Source: Paenibacillus roseus
GTDB lineage: Bacteria > Bacillota > Bacilli > Paenibacillales > Paenibacillaceae
NCBI RefSeq assembly: GCF_016424485.1
Contig: NZ_JAELUP010000061.1
Location: 1-64,000 of the forward strand
Length of the DNA: 64,000 nt
Reading direction: 5' to 3'
Shown: piece by piece, positions 16,884 through 29,041 of the stretch
Layout of the letters: the number at the start of each line of letters is the position of its first letter
How positions within the stretch are numbered: position 1 is the stretch's first letter
Translations under genes and position numbers: made by a program
Notes under the pieces: generated by a model
The model's input: the letters and a program-made list of their open reading frames with translations, nothing else
Told to the model about the DNA's origin: nothing
Database searches by the model: none

Positions 16884-16896
16884 TTTTCACTCTGAC

Positions 16897-16935
16897 AGGG
16901 CGCTGCTCCAGGTGCGGGTAACCGCATTTTTAGGG
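16897..16935 (+). terminator. Compound terminator after glyA
   Basis: TGCGG-GTAA-CCGCA followed by TTTTT forms the inner hairpin (16913-16931). Flanking GGGCGCTGC and GGGCGGCGC with TTTT can extend pairing outside it. Confidence 0.75.
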
Positions 16936-17078
16936 CGGCGCTTTTGTCGACTACTCCTCATGTCTTTCCTTCAACTTATGCCAAATCATTCGGCTCAAAC
17001 CTGCTTGGACTTATGGTTGAATACCCTGCCCTGTCAAAAAGTTCTCCAATTGTTTTTCGTGCAGCCTTGTCCTGACAA

Positions 17079-17087
17079 TGCTATAAT
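17079..17087 (+). promoter_or_regulatory. Extended -10 promoter for upp
   Basis: TGCTATAAT is a perfect extended -10 element 45 bases before the upp start. No good -35 is seen 17 bases upstream. The gap between the glyA terminator and this site shows nothing else. Confidence 0.6.
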
Positions 17088-17132
17088 AGTTGGGATAAAA
17101 AAGTTGAACAGATGGTTAAGGAGGACGAATTC

Positions 17133-17768
17133 ATGGGCAGATTGATCGTTTGCGATCATCCGCTAATTCAGCATAAGATGACATTTATTCGTGATAAGAA
17201 TACGAACACCAAGGATTTTCGGGAATTGGTCGATGAGGTTGCGACCTTGATGGCTTATGAGATTACACGTGATGTACCGCTTGTCAGCGTTAATGTCGAA
17301 ACACCGGTAGCGGTAGCGGAATGCAAGGTGGTATCGGGGCGAATGGTCGGGCTGATCCCAATTCTGCGTGCTGGTTTGGGAATGGTAGAAGGCATGCTGA
17401 AGCTGATTCCATCGGCCAAAGTTGGACATATCGGACTAGCCCGAAATCCCGAGACTCTTAGGCCCGTGGAATATTATATCAACCTGCCGACCGATGCGAC
17501 GGAACGTTTGCTCATTGTCATTGATCCGATGCTGGCTACAGGCGGTTCGGCCAATGCGGCGATCGAATCGCTCAAGAACCGCGGATGCAAGCAGATCAAG
17601 CTGATGTGCCTGATTGCTGCTCCGGAAGGTGTTGAAGCTGTCCAGAAGGCACATCCTGACATTGACATTTATTTGGCGGCGCTTGACAGTCGCCTTGACG
17701 AGCATGGCTACATTATCCCAGGCCTGGGCGATGCCGGAGACCGCTTGTTTGGAACTATGCATAATTAA
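17133..17768 (+). CDS. upp: Uracil phosphoribosyltransferase
   Basis: The 211-residue salvage enzyme makes UMP from uracil and PRPP. The PRPP-binding loop is [19 protein letters not shown], and PILRAGLGM plus the C-terminal [10 protein letters not shown] uracil-site segment are conserved. The ATG at 17133 is chosen because AAGGAGG precedes it and the N-terminus ([14 protein letters not shown]) fits orthologues. The seven extra upstream codons contain the ribosome site. Monocistronic-looking promoter and close spacing to mnaA (27 bases) suggest a upp-mnaA transcript. Confidence 0.96.
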   Translation: MGRLIVCDHPLIQHKMTFIRDKNTNTKDFRELVDEVATLMAYEITRDVPLVSVNVETPVAVAECKVVSGRMVGLIPILRAGLGMVEGMLKLIPSAKVGHIGLARNPETLRPVEYYINLPTDATERLLIVIDPMLATGGSANAAIESLKNRGCKQIKLMCLIAAPEGVEAVQKAHPDIDIYLAALDSRLDEHGYIIPGLGDAGDRLFGTMHN

Positions 17769-17795
17769 TAAGGGGCTAACGGATTAGGAGTGAGA

Positions 17796-18947
17796 ATGTT
17801 GTCAAAACTGAAAATAATGACGATTTTTGGGACACGTCCGGAAGCAGTGAAGATGGCGCCGCTTGTGCTGGAACTTCAAAAGCATCCGGAACATATTGAA
17901 CCGCTTGTTTGCGTTACGGCCCAACATCGTCAGATGCTTGATCAGGTTTTGGATTATTTCAAGATTAAGCCAGAGTATGATCTGAACGTCATGAGAGAGC
18001 GTCAGACCTTGACAGAGACCACGGTTCGCGTATTGCAAGGACTTGAGCCTGTTTTGCATGAGTCGCAGCCGGATATGGTGCTGGTCCATGGGGATACGCA
18101 GACCGCTTTTTTGGCGAGTTACGCTGCATTTCTTCAGCAGATTCAAGTCGGGCATGTGGAGGCTGGTCTGCGCACATGGAACAAGCTGTCGCCATATCCG
18201 GAGGAGATGAACCGCCAGCTTGCCGGCGTCCTGTCTGATATTCATTTTGCGCCTACGAACCGTTCAGCGGATAATCTGCGCAAGGAGAACAAGCCGGAGT
18301 CTAATATTTATATTACAGGCAACACAGCGACGGACGTCTTCCAATATACCGTTAGCAAGGACTTTACACACCCTGAACTGGAATGGGCTAAAGGCAAGCG
18401 CCTGATTCTTATGACGGCACACCGCAGGGAGTCGATCGGCGAACCGCATCGGAATGTGTTCCGTGCCGTTAAACGGATTGCAGACGAGTACGAGGATGTT
18501 GCTATTGTGTATGCCGTGCATCTGAATCCGGCAGTGCGGGAGCCAGCCAATGAAATATTGGGCGGACATCCGCGCGTCCGGCTGATTGAGCCGCTTGATG
18601 TGTTCGATTTCCATAACTTTTATCCTCATACTTACATGATTATGACGGATTCTGGCGGACTACAGGAGGAAGCGCCTTCCTTTGGCGTGCCGACGCTCGT
18701 GCTTCGCGATACAACGGAACGTCCAGAAGGTATTGATGCGGGCACGCTTGAACTTGTAGGCACAGATGAAACTGTCATTTATGAGCGGGCCAAGGCTCTT
18801 CTGGATGATGCGGAGATGTACAGCCGGATGAGCAACGCAGCAAACCCTTACGGAGACGGGCAGGCATCTGTTCGTATTGTTCAAGCCATACTCCATCATT
18901 TTGGCAAGGTGTCTTCACGACCGAAAGCGTTCACAGAACGTTCATAA
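17796..18947 (+). CDS. mnaA: UDP-N-acetylglucosamine 2-epimerase (non-hydrolysing)
   Basis: The 383-residue enzyme interconverts UDP-GlcNAc and UDP-ManNAc. The N-terminal IFGTRPEAVKMAPL, the VHGDTQTAFL loop, HVEAGLRT and the TAHRRES motif identify the WecB/MnaA family. The ATG at 17796 is chosen since AGGAG ends 5 bases upstream. A GTG at 17790 overlaps that ribosome site. UDP-ManNAc is the donor for TagA, encoded at 51171, so this gene supplies the wall-polymer pathway that anchors the SLH proteins in this window. The gene order upp-mnaA-atp is as in B. subtilis. Confidence 0.95.
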   Translation: MLSKLKIMTIFGTRPEAVKMAPLVLELQKHPEHIEPLVCVTAQHRQMLDQVLDYFKIKPEYDLNVMRERQTLTETTVRVLQGLEPVLHESQPDMVLVHGDTQTAFLASYAAFLQQIQVGHVEAGLRTWNKLSPYPEEMNRQLAGVLSDIHFAPTNRSADNLRKENKPESNIYITGNTATDVFQYTVSKDFTHPELEWAKGKRLILMTAHRRESIGEPHRNVFRAVKRIADEYEDVAIVYAVHLNPAVREPANEILGGHPRVRLIEPLDVFDFHNFYPHTYMIMTDSGGLQEEAPSFGVPTLVLRDTTERPEGIDAGTLELVGTDETVIYERAKALLDDAEMYSRMSNAANPYGDGQASVRIVQAILHHFGKVSSRPKAFTERS

Positions 18948-19080
18948 TTCGTCCCGGGTGCAGGTGATGTCCCCAAACCGGACAGCATACAGTTGTACTG
19001 TATGGTTAGGAGGTCCTTTGAACCCATAGCCATCAAGGGTTTTTCGATTTAAGTTCACCAAATGTTTGAATTTATATTGA

Positions 19081-19110
19081 TTGACAAACCTTGCGTCGCT
19101 TCGATAAAAT
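19081..19110 (+). promoter_or_regulatory. Sigma-A promoter of the atp operon
   Basis: A perfect TTGACA at 19081-19086 and TAAAAT at 19105-19110 are separated by 18 bases. A small hairpin (CATACAGT and ACTGTATG, 18986-19004) lies upstream, after mnaA. Confidence 0.75.
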
Positions 19111-19137
19111 ATATGAGGATTGACAGGGGTATAAGCC

Positions 19138-19359
19138 ATGAATCCAAAGAATAAAAGGGACAATCCGTTGCTTGCCGCCGGAATGGTTGGCGTGCTGGGC
19201 ATGAATGTCGCAATTTGCATGTGCTTAGGTTATTTCGTCGGAAGCTGGCTTGGCGGCTCTAAGGGCTGGACCGTGCTAGGTCTTCTTACCGGATTGGCGG
19301 TCGGTATTCTGTCCTGCATTTTGCTTGTCAAAAAGGTTCTGGAGGATACCGATGGATGA
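19138..19359 (+). CDS. atpZ: AtpZ/AtpI-family small membrane protein
   Basis: The 73-residue protein has two hydrophobic helices in a hairpin, with GYFVGSWLGG between them, matching the AtpZ-type protein found before atpI in many Bacillales. It is thought to assist Mg2+/Ca2+ handling or assembly of the ATP synthase. It is the first gene of the atp operon, starts 28 bases after the -10, and overlaps atpI by 8 bases. AGGGGT upstream is a modest ribosome site. Confidence 0.8.
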   Translation: MNPKNKRDNPLLAAGMVGVLGMNVAICMCLGYFVGSWLGGSKGWTVLGLLTGLAVGILSCILLVKKVLEDTDG

Positions 19360-19732
19360 AATCGTAAGGCGTGCGGTGCGTTCTGCCCTTTTTTTGGTGG
19401 CTGCTTGCCTTGTGGTCCGGTTTATGGTTCCTGACGGCAAAACTATTGCTGCAGGCATCATATTGGGCGTAATGGCAAGTCTTATGAATGCGCTTTTGTT
19501 GCGAAGAAGGATCAACCTGATTGACCAGGCGCTCCAGCAGGAACGCCCCAAGCGAGTTAGCATCGGGTTAGGCGCGCGATTGGCTACGGTGTTAATTGTT
19601 GTCATGATAGCGGTTAAGTTTCCGGAACAGTTCAATCTGCCGTCCACTCTGATTTCCAGTTTTTATGTGCAATTGGTAGTTTTCGCAATTGCTTTTGTTC
19701 AAAGCTTGAGAGATTCCAGCGGAAAGGGGTGA
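19352..19732 (+). CDS. atpI: ATP synthase protein I
   Basis: The 126-residue membrane protein has four hydrophobic segments, consistent with AtpI, which helps assemble the c-ring. The ATG at 19352 is chosen because GGAGG is 6 bases upstream. An in-frame TTG at 19325 has no site. It overlaps atpZ by 8 bases and is followed 9 bases later by atpB, where AAAGGGG provides the ribosome site. Confidence 0.85.
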   Translation: MDEIVRRAVRSALFLVAACLVVRFMVPDGKTIAAGIILGVMASLMNALLLRRRINLIDQALQQERPKRVSIGLGARLATVLIVVMIAVKFPEQFNLPSTLISSFYVQLVVFAIAFVQSLRDSSGKG

Positions 19733-19741
19733 AAAACTAAT

Positions 19742-20515
19742 ATGCATGAATTCCCGATAATTGAGCTCGGGGGGCTGAGTTTCGATCTCTCTTCCATTAT
19801 CGCGATTGTTGTATCCACCATCATCTGTATGGTTCTGGGTGTTCTGGCGACCAGGAAGCTTTCGGTTGCCAATCCTTCCAAAATGCAAAATTTTATGGAA
19901 TGGACCCTTGAGTTCGTACACAATACGGTTGCTAGTACAATGCCGCTGGAGAAAGCGAAGAAATTCATCACGCTTGCAGCGACGCTAATCATGTTCATTT
20001 TCGTTTCCAACCTTTTGGGACTGCCATTCGGTGTAACATTCGATGCGCATCATGAGGTGAAATGGGGGAATGTGGTTGTCGTTTCTCAGGAGCTTGTTGA
20101 TGAAAAGGGTGGAGCCGCTCATATTGCTTTCTGGAAATCTCCGACTGCTGATATTGCTGTGACATCAGGTCTGGCGCTCATCGTATTCTTCCTGATCCAC
20201 GTGCTTGGAATCAAGATGAATGCGAAGCATTATTTCAAACATTACTTCCATCCATATCCGATATTCTTCCCGCTCAACCTGATCGAACAGGTTGCACGGC
20301 CGGTTACACTGGCACTCCGGCTTTACGCCAACATTTTCGCCGGTGAGGTTCTGATTTCTACGATTCTCATGCTGAAGTGGGTTGGTATTCCACTGCTTGC
20401 TGTATGGCAGGGCTTCAGTATTTTCGTAGGCGCGATTCAGGCTTTCCTGTTCACAGTTCTAACGATGGTATATATCGCGCAAGCGGTTGTCCATGAAGAA
20501 CACGAAGCACATTGA
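19742..20515 (+). CDS. atpB: ATP synthase Fo subunit a
   Basis: The 257-residue subunit forms the half-channels of the proton path. The essential arginine lies in LALRLYANIFAGE near residue 197, after RPVT. Five or six membrane helices are evident, and the C-terminus FTVLTMVYIAQAV is conserved. It follows atpI closely. The gap of 99 bases to atpE shows no other gene but ends with a strong AAGGAGGATC site for the c subunit. Confidence 0.96.
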   Translation: MHEFPIIELGGLSFDLSSIIAIVVSTIICMVLGVLATRKLSVANPSKMQNFMEWTLEFVHNTVASTMPLEKAKKFITLAATLIMFIFVSNLLGLPFGVTFDAHHEVKWGNVVVVSQELVDEKGGAAHIAFWKSPTADIAVTSGLALIVFFLIHVLGIKMNAKHYFKHYFHPYPIFFPLNLIEQVARPVTLALRLYANIFAGEVLISTILMLKWVGIPLLAVWQGFSIFVGAIQAFLFTVLTMVYIAQAVVHEEHEAH

Positions 20516-20563
20516 TTTCCCGTATGAACCTGAATAGAGATACTATTCTTTAATCAGGATTAG

Positions 20564-20827
<264 letters not shown>

Positions 20828-20847
20828 TAATTAAACTGAATCATTTC

Positions 20848-20878
20848 AAGGCGGGGAAGGCCTTTGCCTCCACGCCTT
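20848..20878 (+). other. Intercistronic hairpin between atpE and atpF
   Basis: AAGGCGGGGAAGGC pairs with GCCTCCACGCCTT over a CTTT loop. No T-run follows, so it more likely stabilises the upstream mRNA or limits read-through than terminates. Confidence 0.6.
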
Positions 20879-20939
20879 CGTTATGATTGTCGTTCCCTAA
20901 ATCTATTAGGAAACCATTTGCGGAAAGGAGTGTTCAGCA

Positions 20940-21425
20940 TTGAGTTTTGAATGGACATCGACAGTGATTGCCATTATTTCATTTGGCTTATTGTACTGGT
21001 TCCTTAGCAAGTACGCTTTCGGGCCGTTGTTCGGCATCATGGAGAAGCGGAGAGAACTCGTTCAAGAACAGATTTCAACAGCAGAACAAAATCGCAAGCA
21101 GTCCGAGCAGCAGCTCACTGAGCAAAAGCAAGCGCTCCAGGATGCTCGCAAGGAAGCTTACGAGATTATAGAGCAAGCAAGAGTGACCAGCAGCAAACAG
21201 GCAGACGATATTTTGGATACTGCCAAATCTGAAGCTTCCCGTTTGAAAAACGAAGCTGTCAAAGATATCGAAACCGAGAAAAACAAAGCAATCGCTGCCC
21301 TTCGCGGTGAAGTTAGCGGAATGTCTGTTAAAATCGCTTCCAAAATTATTGAAAAGCAGATTGACGAGAAATCCCAGGAGCAGCTGGTAGACAAATACCT
21401 CAAAGAGGTAGGAGGCAAATCATGA
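20940..21425 (+). CDS. atpF: ATP synthase Fo subunit b
   Basis: The 161-residue stator subunit has one N-terminal membrane helix (about residues 8-28) and then a long charged coiled coil, with the MEKRRELVQEQISTAEQNR segment typical of bacterial b subunits. The start is a TTG with AAGGAG 9 bases upstream. No in-frame ATG exists before the membrane helix. The 3' end overlaps atpH by four bases (ATGA). Confidence 0.95.
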   Translation: MSFEWTSTVIAIISFGLLYWFLSKYAFGPLFGIMEKRRELVQEQISTAEQNRKQSEQQLTEQKQALQDARKEAYEIIEQARVTSSKQADDILDTAKSEASRLKNEAVKDIETEKNKAIAALRGEVSGMSVKIASKIIEKQIDEKSQEQLVDKYLKEVGGKS

Positions 21426-21961
21426 GCCGCGATACTGTCGTAGCGAAGCGATATGCCAAAGCGCTATTCGAGCTGGCGCAGCAAAACAACGCTGTGGCAG
21501 CTGTTGAGAGCGAGTTGGGGCTTGTTGCGCAGGCAATTGCCGGTGATGAGCAAGTCTCCAAATTTCTCGGAACTCCTAATATATCTTCGGACGCCAAGTC
21601 TGAATTGTTAAAGACTGCGCTGAATGGACATGTATCTGAGGATGTGCTGAGAAGTATTGATTTGCTGATCAGCCGCGGCCGGATCGGAATTATCAGTGAA
21701 GTTTATGAAGCTTACAAGAAAATCGCTGGCGAGGCGCTTGGCCAGGCTGATGCGACTGTATACACAGCCCAGAAGCTCTCGGAAGAAGAGCTAGCCAAGG
21801 TGGCTGCGCAGTTCGGCGCATTGATCGGCAAGAAGATTCGTGCAACACAAATCGAAGCGCCTGCATTGCTCGGTGGCATTCAAGTGCGTATAGGCGACCG
21901 CCTGTATGACGGAAGCTTGTCCGGCAAGCTGGAGCGTCTCGAAAAATCGTTGAAAGCATAA
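21422..21961 (+). CDS. atpH: ATP synthase F1 subunit delta
   Basis: The 179-residue subunit links the b dimer to the top of F1. The N-terminal VAKRYAKALFELA and the C-terminal GGIQVRIGDRLYDGSLSGKL motifs are standard. Translation is coupled to atpF by the ATGA overlap. AtpA follows after 27 bases. Confidence 0.96.
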   Translation: MSRDTVVAKRYAKALFELAQQNNAVAAVESELGLVAQAIAGDEQVSKFLGTPNISSDAKSELLKTALNGHVSEDVLRSIDLLISRGRIGIISEVYEAYKKIAGEALGQADATVYTAQKLSEEELAKVAAQFGALIGKKIRATQIEAPALLGGIQVRIGDRLYDGSLSGKLERLEKSLKA

Positions 21962-23503
<1,542 letters not shown>

Positions 23504-23519
23504 TATATAACCAAACACC

Positions 23520-23593
23520 AGGCCCAGGGATCACGTGGGGTTCTGTCCTGCTTAAGCGAGGATCAGGCTCCACTGTGGACCGGGCAATAAAGG
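23520..23593 (+). other. Structured RNA segment between atpA and atpG
   Basis: The 102-base gap can fold into an outer stem (GCCC.GG...GTGG near 23522 with CCACTGTGG.CCGGGC near 23572-23587) around an inner hairpin CTG-TCCT-GC...GC-AGGA-CAG. There is no T-run. It may tune expression of the single-copy gamma subunit relative to alpha and beta. Confidence 0.45.
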
Positions 23594-23605
23594 CGGGTGA
23601 AATGA

Positions 23606-25901
<2,296 letters not shown>

Positions 25902-25924
25902 GGCGAAAGGCAGGAGGATTTCAC

Positions 25925-26326
25925 ATGAGCACCTTTTTATTGGAAATTGTAACGCCTGAGCGCAAGGTATATGCCCAGGATGTTGATATGGTTAGCGTGA
26001 AGGGGATTGAAGGGGAATTCGGTATTTTGCCGAACCACATTCCTTTTGTTACGCCACTGCAAATTGCTCCTGTCGTCATCAAAAAAGACCGTCAGGAAGA
26101 GTACATTGCAGTGAACGGCGGCTTTGTAGAAGTTCGCAAGGACAAGGTTGTTATTTTGGCTGAAAGTGCTGAACGCCAGACTGACATTGATCTTGACCGC
26201 GCGATGGCTGCAAAAAACCGTGCGGAGCAGCGTTTGAAAGCGAAACAGGACGAATTCGATTTCCGTCGTGCCGAGCTTTCCATGCAGCGTGCCATGAACC
26301 GGATCAATGTGAAAAAACATCGTTAA
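25925..26326 (+). CDS. atpC: ATP synthase F1 subunit epsilon
   Basis: The 133-residue regulatory subunit has the N-terminal beta sandwich (LEIVTPERKVY, GIEGEFGILPNHIP) and the C-terminal two-helix region (DRAMAAKNRAEQRLKAKQ) that can inhibit ATP hydrolysis. AGGAGGATTTCAC precedes the ATG. A terminator 4 bases after the stop closes the operon. Confidence 0.96.
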   Translation: MSTFLLEIVTPERKVYAQDVDMVSVKGIEGEFGILPNHIPFVTPLQIAPVVIKKDRQEEYIAVNGGFVEVRKDKVVILAESAERQTDIDLDRAMAAKNRAEQRLKAKQDEFDFRRAELSMQRAMNRINVKKHR

Positions 26327-26329
26327 TCA

Positions 26330-26368
26330 AATCGTCTTTCGCAGATTACTGCGGGGGACGATTTTTTT
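26330..26368 (+). terminator. Terminator of the atp operon
   Basis: AATCGTC pairs with GACGATT, with an inner CGCAG/CTGCG stem, followed by seven Ts. Confidence 0.9.
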
Positions 26369-26371
26369 AAA

Positions 26372-26440
26372 ATATAAGCATTTATAAACTTTCTTTTATA
26401 AATGGCTTCTATTTCTCCGCGAAACGAAGTTTTTGCCCTT
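26372..26440. repeat. Dispersed intergenic repeat, copy A
   Basis: The block containing TATAAACTT, then GGCTTCTATTT and AAACG, recurs at 36480-36543, also directly after a terminator (murA). A small hairpin (ACGGC-AAA-GCCGT, near 26447-26459) follows this copy. Confidence 0.6.
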
Positions 26441-26516
26441 CAAAGGACGGCAAAGCCGTTTACGCTTGTGCGGCTAAGATTGCATAAACTGGACTCTCCT
26501 TTCACATGATAAACTT

Positions 26517-26542
26517 GTTTGAGTTCTTGATTACAAGGGTAA
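26517..26542 (+). promoter_or_regulatory. Possible general-stress (sigma-B-type) promoter for dps
   Basis: GTTTGA at 26517-26522 and GGGTAA at 26537-26542 with 14 bases between them resemble GTTTAA-N12-15-GGGTAT. B. subtilis dps is sigma-B dependent. Whether this organism has such a sigma factor is unknown. Confidence 0.4.
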
Positions 26543-26593
26543 ACAGATGTCAAGCACATGAAAAACACTATGTTTTTAAGGAGAGGATTTGCA

Positions 26594-27064
26594 ATGGCAA
26601 CCCATGCCCCCGAAAAAAGACAGCATTCGCTGGAGGTCATCGGAAAACTGAACAGGCAAGTGGCAAACTGGAGTGTATTGTATATGAAGCTCCATCATTT
26701 CCATTGGTATGTAAAAGGCCCTCACTTCTTTACCCTGCATGAGAAGTTTGAGGAGCTTTATAATGAAGCTGCTTTAATAGTGGACGAGCTTGCGGAAAGA
26801 GTACTGACTCTTGGCGGCAAGCCGACGTCGACGCTGAAAGAACAGTTGTCCCTTGCTTCCATTCGCGAAGCCGAAGGCGGGGAATCTGCAATTGAAATGA
26901 TAAAGCAGCTTACTGCCGATTTGCAGCAGCTTGCTGCAGAAAGCAAAGAAATTGCGGAGGCTGCTGATGAAGTCGGAGATGCGCCGACGGCAGATATGCT
27001 GGTAGGCAGACAGGAATGGATCGAGAAGACCGTATGGATGCTGAAAGCTTATCAAGAGGCTTAA
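26594..27064 (+). CDS. dps: Dps-family ferritin-like DNA-protection protein
   Basis: The 156-residue protein has the Dps ferroxidase ligands in the motifs HHFHWYVKG and FFTLHEKFEELYNEA, with a following VDELAERVLTLGG helix. Dps forms 12-mers that oxidise and store iron and protect DNA from peroxide. AAGGAGAGGA precedes the ATG at 26594. In-frame codons upstream are not needed. The gene is monocistronic, between its own promoter region and a strong terminator. Confidence 0.94.
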   Translation: MATHAPEKRQHSLEVIGKLNRQVANWSVLYMKLHHFHWYVKGPHFFTLHEKFEELYNEAALIVDELAERVLTLGGKPTSTLKEQLSLASIREAEGGESAIEMIKQLTADLQQLAAESKEIAEAADEVGDAPTADMLVGRQEWIEKTVWMLKAYQEA

Positions 27065-27096
27065 ACAAGTATGATTCAGGCAAGCAAGCCAGGCTA

Positions 27097-27152
27097 AAAC
27101 CTGCAAAAACGATGGATGTCATGGAGACTTCATCGTTTTTGCAGGTTTTTTT
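27097..27152 (+). terminator. Terminator after dps
   Basis: AAACCTGCAAAAACGATG pairs exactly with CATCGTTTTTGCAGGTTT around a 16-base loop, followed by Ts. Confidence 0.9.
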
Positions 27153-27251
27153 GAAATTTGCGTGAAAGTTATGAAGTTTGAATAGACAATAGACGCAAGA
27201 GACAGCATTTGTTAAACTTTTAAAAGGTGATTTCTATAGGAGGCGGAACCG

Positions 27252-29036
27252 ATGCCTACAATGTTTTCTCAATATGCCTGGATTGTGCCTATACTGCCGC
27301 TCGCGGCTTTTTTACTCATTACTGCGCTTGGGCGTTCCGCGGATCGAACAGCTTCCTTGTCCGGCGTTGTATCATCGGCATTGGCCCTGTTCTTGTCGAT
27401 ATGGATTTTGCTGGAGCAGCTTGTTTCCAATAACGAATACAGTATCAGCTTCACTTGGTTGAAGGCAGGCAGTTACTCGCTATCGCTGGGGATTGAAATT
27501 ACCCCGCTTACTTCCCTGATTGCGGCCGTGTTTTGTTTGATTTATTTTTGTGTACAACTATTTTCCTTCTATTATATGGAAAATGATGACAGATCCGCCG
27601 TATTCCAAGGATATCTGTCACTGCTTGCATTCGCTATGCTTGGCTTTGTGCTTGCTGTCAATCTGTTGACACTTTTTATTTGCTGGCAGTTGCTTGGTGT
27701 GGCAGTCTTGCTCTTGACCGGCTTTTGGTACGACAAGGAAGGAGTGCGCCAGGCAGCCAAGAGAATCTTTCTTTGGGGCGGCATAGGGGATGCAGCGCTG
27801 CTTCTTGCCTTGATGCTGCTCTATTGGTATATGCCCGAGCGAGCGCTTGATTTTGCTTCGATTCAAAATGTGTTTGAGGGCCAGTCAACGAGTATCGCAC
27901 TTGGCATTATATCCGTTATTGCCGGTCTGCTTGCAGTCGCGGCAGCGGCCAAGTCGGGCCTGTTTCCATTTCATAGCTGGCTGCGTTATTCCGTAAAAGC
28001 GCCATTGCCTGCTCTAATTCTGATTCATACGGTGACTTTAGTTCCGGCGGCCTTCTTTTTACTAATCCGCAATTTCACTATTATTCAGGCTGCTCCTTCC
28101 ATTATGGTGATATTGTCCTGGGCCGGGGTGGTCGGTGCGGTCATCGGCGCCTTGACTGCATGGCTGCAAAGCAGTGTGGCTAATCTAGTTGTATATTCGG
28201 CCGCCGGCCAACTTGGTCTGATGGTGATGGCAGTTGGCGTTCATTCCCTTAATGGAGCTGTGTATGTCTTTGTCGTGAATGCCTTAGCGCATACAATTGT
28301 GCTGATGGCGGGAGGCGCTTTGGTTCAGAGAAGCGCGGGCGGCTCGAACTCCAGCTATGACTCCGGTTATGCCAAGAATCGTTTGGCCAGCGCCAGCGGC
28401 AATGCCCGTCGGCTTGCTGTAATTATAGGCATATTGTCTTTATCAGGACTGCCACCGTTCCCAGGGTTCTGGTCCACTCGTTACATACTCGGTGCAGCAC
28501 TGGACAAGCAGTTGCCTTTGTTTCTGGCTGGTTTGGCTGCTGTTTGTTTAACCGTTCTCTATTCAGCTCGTTTGTTCTTCATGCTACAACAACAGTGGCG
28601 GACAACCGAGGGAAAGAGTCAACGAGCAATAGCTGCTCCTGCACTCTGTTTGGCCCTTGTTCTCATCATCTTCGGATTGGCCGAGGCACTGTGGGGAGGA
28701 CATGGCGGTCTGCTCGGCTGGCTAAATCCTGAGCGAGCAGCTTCAATTCCAAGACTTGCCGTATGGCTGCCCCAGCTTATTGCGACTGCAGCGGGCCTGG
28801 GTATGGCTTTTATAAGCTATAAAAAGGCTGCTTCTTTTACAGAACAATCGGTGAAAGAACGCTCCCCGGCATTGCGCGTGTTGAGTGAAGTCTTCTATAT
28901 CGAATTCATATGGGAGCGCATTTTCCAGACCATTGCAGCTGCCGGGCAATCCATTCATAGGTTGGACCGTTTCCTGCTCGAAAGGGACGTTTTTCGGCTG
29001 ATCAAGAAGGCAGCTGGGCTAGGGAGAAGGAGGTAG
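27252..29036 (+). CDS. nuoL: Diverged NuoL-like complex I / antiporter subunit
   Basis: The 594-residue membrane protein has about 14-16 hydrophobic segments and the proton-conducting antiporter domain. The segment AAAKSGLFPFHSWL keeps the lysine equivalent to E. coli NuoL Lys229. By eye, the TM5 glutamate (usually in a WE motif) is Gln in CWQLLGV, and the lysine of the FFSKD motif is replaced in GFWSTR. Both replaced residues are important for proton transfer in complex I. No nuoA-K genes lie nearby: M and a short N follow directly. It might be a decayed complex I subunit or part of a separate cation or proton device. AGGAGGCGG precedes the ATG. Confidence 0.8.
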   Translation: MPTMFSQYAWIVPILPLAAFLLITALGRSADRTASLSGVVSSALALFLSIWILLEQLVSNNEYSISFTWLKAGSYSLSLGIEITPLTSLIAAVFCLIYFCVQLFSFYYMENDDRSAVFQGYLSLLAFAMLGFVLAVNLLTLFICWQLLGVAVLLLTGFWYDKEGVRQAAKRIFLWGGIGDAALLLALMLLYWYMPERALDFASIQNVFEGQSTSIALGIISVIAGLLAVAAAAKSGLFPFHSWLRYSVKAPLPALILIHTVTLVPAAFFLLIRNFTIIQAAPSIMVILSWAGVVGAVIGALTAWLQSSVANLVVYSAAGQLGLMVMAVGVHSLNGAVYVFVVNALAHTIVLMAGGALVQRSAGGSNSSYDSGYAKNRLASASGNARRLAVIIGILSLSGLPPFPGFWSTRYILGAALDKQLPLFLAGLAAVCLTVLYSARLFFMLQQQWRTTEGKSQRAIAAPALCLALVLIIFGLAEALWGGHGGLLGWLNPERAASIPRLAVWLPQLIATAAGLGMAFISYKKAASFTEQSVKERSPALRVLSEVFYIEFIWERIFQTIAAAGQSIHRLDRFLLERDVFRLIKKAAGLGRRR

Positions 29037-29041
29037 AAGTA

